Shown: piece by piece, positions 15,863-19,006 of the stretch
How positions within the stretch are numbered: the first letter of the stretch is position 1
Layout of the letters: every line of letters starts with the position of its first letter
Origin: Acidobacteria bacterium UBA2990
GTDB lineage: Bacteria > Acidobacteriota > Vicinamibacteria > Vicinamibacterales > UBA8438
Length of the DNA stretch: 19,006 nucleotides
Direction of reading: 5' to 3'
Assembly (NCBI GenBank): GCA_002347025.1
Contig: DEAE01000029.1
Span: 68,094 to 87,099, forward strand
Made by a program: the position numbers and the translations under genes
Notes under the pieces: model-generated
What the model was told of the DNA's origin: nothing
The model's database searches: none
The model's input: the letters and a program-made list of their open reading frames with translations, nothing else

Positions 15863-16201
15863 GTGATAGAAGAAATCATCTTTATCAGCAGTGCCGCTCG
15901 AACACTCGGCATGCATCCCCAAACACTGCGGAAGTATGAGCGAATCGGTTTGGTAAGGCCATCTCGAACCGTGGGAAGCATGCGGATTTACTCCCGGCAA
16001 GAAATTGCACGTTTGCGAATGATCAAGCGGCTCGTTGCCGATTACAGGATCAACCTTGCTGGTGTTCAGCAGCTCCTTTCCATTGCAGAAATCATTGAGA
16101 AAGTGAGACCGTTAGTGGCAAATGAATGCATTGCGCGACCGGAAGGCCGCCGTCAACTGACCCGGGAACTCGATCGAATTAGCCAGCTGTTAGGTCTGTA
16201 G
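15863..16201 (+). CDS. hspR: MerR-family heat-shock repressor, HspR type
   Basis: A DNA-binding repressor expected to silence chaperone genes until heat or misfolded protein relieves it. From GTG 15863 the product is 112 aa. The winged helix-turn-helix is clear: FISSAARTLGMHPQTLRKYE (residues 7-26), then GLVRPSRTVGSMRIYS and EIARLRMIKRL. The MHPQTLR(K/Q)YE string is typical of HspR and unlike metal-sensing MerR proteins or CbpM. A helical tail follows with no effector domain. Longer starts (TTG 15800, ATG 15818) exist, but they fall on the promoter itself, whereas GTG 15863 follows a GAGGA site and begins close to the conserved domain. The stop abuts the cbpA ATG. HspR next to a DnaJ-type gene is a known arrangement, and the HAIR-like site upstream suggests autoregulation. 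Confidence 0.88.
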   Translation: MIEEIIFISSAARTLGMHPQTLRKYERIGLVRPSRTVGSMRIYSRQEIARLRMIKRLVADYRINLAGVQQLLSIAEIIEKVRPLVANECIARPEGRRQLTRELDRISQLLGL

Positions 16202-17167
16202 ATGAAGTTTGTAGATTATTACCAGGCGCTCGGCGTTCAAAAGGCTGCGAGTCAGGATGAGATCAAGCGGGCCTACCGGAAACTTGCCCGCCAACTTCAT
16301 CCTGATGTAAATCCAGGCGACCTCACAGCTGAGCGGCGATTTAAGGAGGTTAACGAAGCCAACGAAGTGCTTAGCGATCAGGATAAACGTCACAAATACG
16401 ACGAACTTGGCGCCAATTGGCGCCAGTACGACCAGGCCGGTCCTGCCGGATCGCCATTCAGAGGGCCTTGGGGGGCGCATGGGGAGCAAGGCAACTATCG
16501 CACGATGTCATCTGAGGAAGCACAAGAGTTCTTCGGCGGGTCGAGTCCGTTTTCCGATTTTTTTCAAACCTTCTTCACCGGCTCACAACAAAGAGGCCGA
16601 CCCCGAGGAGCTCCTCGGGGGCAGGACACGGAACACCCAATCACCCTGACCCTTAAAGAGGCCTACGAAGGTGTGACCCGAAGGCTACGTCTTAGCACCA
16701 GTTCGAAGGCTGAAACGCTCGATGTCAAGATCCCTGCTGGGGTAGACAAAGGTGCTCGCATCCGAGTCGCTGGGAGGGGTCACCGAAACACTCATGGCAG
16801 ACCTGGGGACCTATACCTCCTAGTGCAGCTCAGTCCGCACAGTGTTTTCACGAGGCGAGACCAGAACCTTTACGTTCAAGTTGAGACCTCCGTGACAACA
16901 GCCATCCTAGGAGGAACCGTCAAGGTACCCCATTTAGGAGGAGAACCACTCACGTTGAAAGTGCCGCCGTCTACCCAGAGTGGCCAGATATTCAGACTCA
17001 AGGGTCACGGGATGAAAGCTTCATCCGCATCCCGGCACCAAGGCGATCTTTATGCGACCATCTCGGTCCGCTTGCCCAGCCGCCTTACGGACAAACAGCG
17101 TCACCACTATGAGGCCCTTGCAGCCATTGACAACGAACCGGAAGAACCTGTGTCAGGGAGTAAGTAG
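16202..17167 (+). CDS. cbpA: DnaJ/CbpA-type co-chaperone (Hsp40, class II)
   Basis: Stimulates the DnaK ATPase and delivers unfolded clients, in the cytoplasm. The 321-aa protein has an N-terminal J domain (DYYQALGVQKAASQDEIKRA) with the HPD motif at residues 33-35 and KYDELG at its end. A Gly/Phe/Pro-rich linker follows (about 75-135, with FFGGSSPFSDFFQTFF). Two C-terminal substrate-binding domains come next: TLTLKEAYEGVTRRL, VKIPAGVDKGARIRV, GDLYLLVQLSPHSVFTRRDQNLY, and LGGTVKVPHLGG with RLKGHGM. The four zinc-binding CxxCxGxG repeats of DnaJ are absent, so this is the CbpA or class II form. Its ATG follows the hspR TAG with no gap, so the two genes are co-transcribed and probably translationally coupled. 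No dnaK or grpE is in the window. Confidence 0.94.
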   Translation: MKFVDYYQALGVQKAASQDEIKRAYRKLARQLHPDVNPGDLTAERRFKEVNEANEVLSDQDKRHKYDELGANWRQYDQAGPAGSPFRGPWGAHGEQGNYRTMSSEEAQEFFGGSSPFSDFFQTFFTGSQQRGRPRGAPRGQDTEHPITLTLKEAYEGVTRRLRLSTSSKAETLDVKIPAGVDKGARIRVAGRGHRNTHGRPGDLYLLVQLSPHSVFTRRDQNLYVQVETSVTTAILGGTVKVPHLGGEPLTLKVPPSTQSGQIFRLKGHGMKASSASRHQGDLYATISVRLPSRLTDKQRHHYEALAAIDNEPEEPVSGSK

Positions 17168-17191
17168 CGCCTGTCTTGATAGCTACCAAAC

Positions 17192-17250
17192 CTGACCCGA
17201 TAGACAGAACAGGACACAAACAGCTGGCCCGGGTCAGACTAGCCCTGACC
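17192..17250. terminator. Overlapping inverted repeats between cbpA and the CDGSH gene, possible terminator
   Basis: CTGACCCG (17192-17199) pairs perfectly with CGGGTCAG (17230-17237) across a 30-nt loop. The same right arm can instead use GGTCAG (17232-17237) to pair with CTGACC (17245-17250) across 7 nt. No U tract follows either stem, so an intrinsic terminator is doubtful; Rho-dependent ending or a structured 3' end of cbpA is possible. The rest of the 278-bp convergent spacer shows no gene I can support. Confidence 0.3.
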
Positions 17251-17445
17251 TCTAACTGGAGTCTTTTGGAACTTGTTCGCCGGCAGTCTTAGATCCCGCT
17301 GGTTAAGGGATTCTTGCTCGATAGAGACCCGGACGAGCAGGGCTTGCCGGAGTTGAAGAAATTAGAAACAACTTCGTCTATTTCAACAGTGAATGATCCG
17401 GAACGGCCACTAGATTGGAAACTGAGTCCATTGGAAGGGAACGGC

Positions 17446-17652
17446 CTACTCTCGGATCGCCCTTTCAGAAGCGTTGAACCCAACCTCCTTGTGTCTCCCA
17501 TCACAGAAGGGCCGATTGTCAGAAGCCCCACAACGGCAAAGCGCGAAGGGTCGGCTTGGAACCGAATAACAGTTGCCTTCCCAATCTACCAACACCACGT
17601 CGTCACCACTGACAAGGTAAGGACCGTTTTTTCGAACTTTGATCTTAGCCAC
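17446..17652 (-). CDS. CDGSH-type iron-sulfur domain protein, 68 aa
   Basis: A small [2Fe-2S] protein of the CDGSH (mitoNEET-like) family, with a presumed redox or cluster-transfer role. The ligand motif reads CRCGASDNRPFCDGRH, giving the three-Cys one-His set Cys39, Cys41, Cys50 and His54. The usual Ser of CDGSH is Arg here, a variation that does not touch the ligands. The N-terminal part (KIKVRKNGPYLVSGDDVVLVD) is the family's beta-strand lead-in, and the length suits a single-domain bacterial member. The start is GTG 17652, 9 bp after the rho stop, with no strong ribosome-binding site, so it probably depends on rho transcription and translation. Why it follows rho is unclear. Confidence 0.88.
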   Translation of the reverse strand: MAKIKVRKNGPYLVSGDDVVLVDWEGNCYSVPSRPFALCRCGASDNRPFCDGRHKEVGFNASERAIRE

Positions 17653-17661
17653 GATTGTTTT

Positions 17662-19006
17662 CTAGCCCATCTTTTGCATCGACGAGAGGAAGTCTTCGTT
17701 TGATTTCGTCTTGCCCATCTTGTCCAGCAAAAGCTCCATGGCTTCCACTGCAGACAGTGGATTCAGAACCTTTCTTAGCACCCATACCCGGTTAAGATTT
17801 TCTGGCCCTAACAATAATTCTTCTTTCCGCGTACCGCTCTTCTGGATATCAATCGCCGGGAATACCCGCTTATCCACCAACTTCCGGTCTAAGTGGATTT
17901 CCATATTACCGGTCCCTTTGAACTCTTCAAAAATAACATCATCCATCCTGGAGCCGGTATCTACTAGTGCCGTGGCCATAATCGTGAGGGAACCACCCTC
18001 TTCAATGTTGCGGGCAGCACCGAAAAAACGCTTCGGCTTCTGTAGGGCGTTGGAATCCAACCCGCCGGATAGTACTTTTCCGGAAGGTGGAATCACCGTG
18101 TTATACGCTCGAGCCAATCTCGTCACTGAATCTAACAAGATAAAGACATCTTTTTTGTGTTCAACCAACCGTTTAGCCTTTTCAATCACCATCTCTGCTA
18201 CTTGCACATGCCGTTGGGCAGGTTCGTCAAAAGTCGATGAAATTACTTCTCCATCCACCGAACGCTGCATATCGGTGACCTCTTCCGGCCGTTCATCTAT
18301 CAACAAAACTATTAAATACACGTCTGAGTGATTTGCAGCGATGGACTGAGCAATCGCCTGGAGAAGCATCGTCTTCCCCGTTCGAGGTGCCGCAACGATA
18401 AGGCCACGCTGCCCTTTTCCAATGGGAGTCATCAGGTCCATAACCCGCGCAGAGAGATTATCCGGGCTCGTCTCCAGTGTGACCCTTTCCTCTGGATAAA
18501 GGGGAGTCAAATTCTCAAAGAAGAGCTTGTCTCGTGCCTGGTCTGGTGCCTCAAAATTGACCGCCTCAACCTTAATAAGTGCAAAATAACGTTCCCCCTC
18601 CTTAGGCGGTCGAATTTGCCCAGAGACCGTATCCCCTGTCTGCAAATCGAACTTTCGAATCTGGGAGGGCGAAACATAAATATCATCTGGACCTGGCAAA
18701 TAGTTGTAATCTGGGGCCCTAAGAAACCCGAAACCATCAGGAAGGACTTCCAGCACACCCTCAGAAAAAATAAACCCGCTCTGTTCGGTTTGGGCCTTTA
18801 GAATCTGAAAGATCAGCTCTTGCTTTCGCATTCCAGTGGCACCAGCAACGCTTAAATCCTTAGCCACCTGAGTTAATCTGGCGATGCTCATATCTTTGAG
18901 CTCGCCGATATTCAAAGTATTCCCTGGCCGCCGGTGTGATTTGCCCGATCCACTCCCCCCCGACTTAGGCTTCGTCGAGTCTTGCCCCTTGGGTTTCGTA
19001 GACTCG
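17662..19006 (-). CDS. rho: Transcription termination factor Rho (5' end possibly beyond right edge)
   Basis: A hexameric RNA-dependent ATPase that ends transcription. Counting from TTG 18915 the core is 417 aa, close to E. coli's 419. It has a Rho N-terminal helical domain (1-45), the cold-shock-like RNA-binding domain with DGFGFLR (60-66) and GPDDIYVSPSQIR (75-87), Walker A APRTGKT (176-182), Walker B ILLDS (259-263), the Q loop SGKVLSGG (278-285) and the R loop KGTGNMEIHL (333-342). Upstream of TTG 18915 the frame stays open to the window edge for 30 more codons, encoding a Lys/Pro/Ser/Gly-rich stretch with STKPKGQD then STKPKSGG. Such low-complexity N-terminal extensions are known in Rho of several phyla. 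I therefore treat the gene as probably continuing beyond 19006. The alternative is a start at TTG 18915, which has AGGGA a few bases upstream. Confidence 0.95.
   Translation of the reverse strand, partial: ESTKPKGQDSTKPKSGGSGSGKSHRRPGNTLNIGELKDMSIARLTQVAKDLSVAGATGMRKQELIFQILKAQTEQSGFIFSEGVLEVLPDGFGFLRAPDYNYLPGPDDIYVSPSQIRKFDLQTGDTVSGQIRPPKEGERYFALIKVEAVNFEAPDQARDKLFFENLTPLYPEERVTLETSPDNLSARVMDLMTPIGKGQRGLIVAAPRTGKTMLLQAIAQSIAANHSDVYLIVLLIDERPEEVTDMQRSVDGEVISSTFDEPAQRHVQVAEMVIEKAKRLVEHKKDVFILLDSVTRLARAYNTVIPPSGKVLSGGLDSNALQKPKRFFGAARNIEEGGSLTIMATALVDTGSRMDDVIFEEFKGTGNMEIHLDRKLVDKRVFPAIDIQKSGTRKEELLLGPENLNRVWVLRKVLNPLSAVEAMELLLDKMGKTKSNEDFLSSMQKMG

Noticed and set aside
17314..17703. 129-codon plus-strand frame opposite the CDGSH gene and the end of rho
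   Set aside because: It runs antisense to two genes with recognised motifs, has no ribosome-binding site and no recognisable domain. The 80-codon minus frame at 17289-17531 is likewise a shadow.

Overview
The window reads as ordinary chromosome from an uncultured-type bacterium of moderate GC (roughly 55 percent by eye). It has a RecBCD recombination machine, a CCA-encoding tRNA gene, frequent GTG/TTG starts, an HspR-type heat-shock repressor and a bacilliredoxin. This mix (RecBCD and a Mak-like fructokinase as in Gram-negatives, HspR and bacilliredoxin as in Actinobacteria, Firmicutes, Acidobacteria and others) does not name a phylum. I see no insertion sequence, CRISPR array, prophage or integrase.

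Layout. At 1-198 (minus) is the 5' end of a DUF2797 gene that runs off the left edge. After a 215-bp divergent spacer, recC, recB and recD (414-9017, plus) form a tight operon: recC and recB overlap by 8 bp and recB and recD are 8 bp apart. Convergent to it lies a minus-strand operon read acylphosphatase, then apt, then a 176-aa single-pass membrane protein of unknown function (10389 down to 9023), with a good promoter at 10461-10489. Diverging from that operon is a ROK fructokinase (10491-11414). A tRNA-Pro(CGG) gene (11567-11643, minus) and a hydroxypyruvate isomerase-like gene (11867-12631, minus) follow. Ferrochelatase (12753-13760, plus) meets a bacilliredoxin gene (13772-14206, minus) tail to tail. 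Next come a sodium-dependent NSS-family transporter (minus) and, divergently, an hspR-cbpA pair (plus). At the right edge rho runs in from outside the window (minus), followed 9 bp later by a small CDGSH iron-sulfur protein.

How the genes fit together. RecC, RecB and RecD should form the helicase-nuclease for double-strand-break repair, and all visible motor and nuclease motifs are intact. hspR-cbpA looks like a self-regulated chaperone operon. A perfect 6-bp inverted repeat with a 7-bp spacer lies exactly over the -35 element and spacer of a near-consensus promoter, with the architecture of a HAIR operator; this also moves the likely hspR start to GTG 15863. The remaining genes are housekeeping: purine salvage, sugar phosphorylation, heme synthesis, thiol redox, amino-acid uptake and transcription termination.

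The most informative observations are the hspR control region, the DUF2797 fragment at the left edge, the stop-free low-complexity N-terminal extension of Rho, and a possible leaderless hemH transcript. I found no clearly novel multi-gene system.
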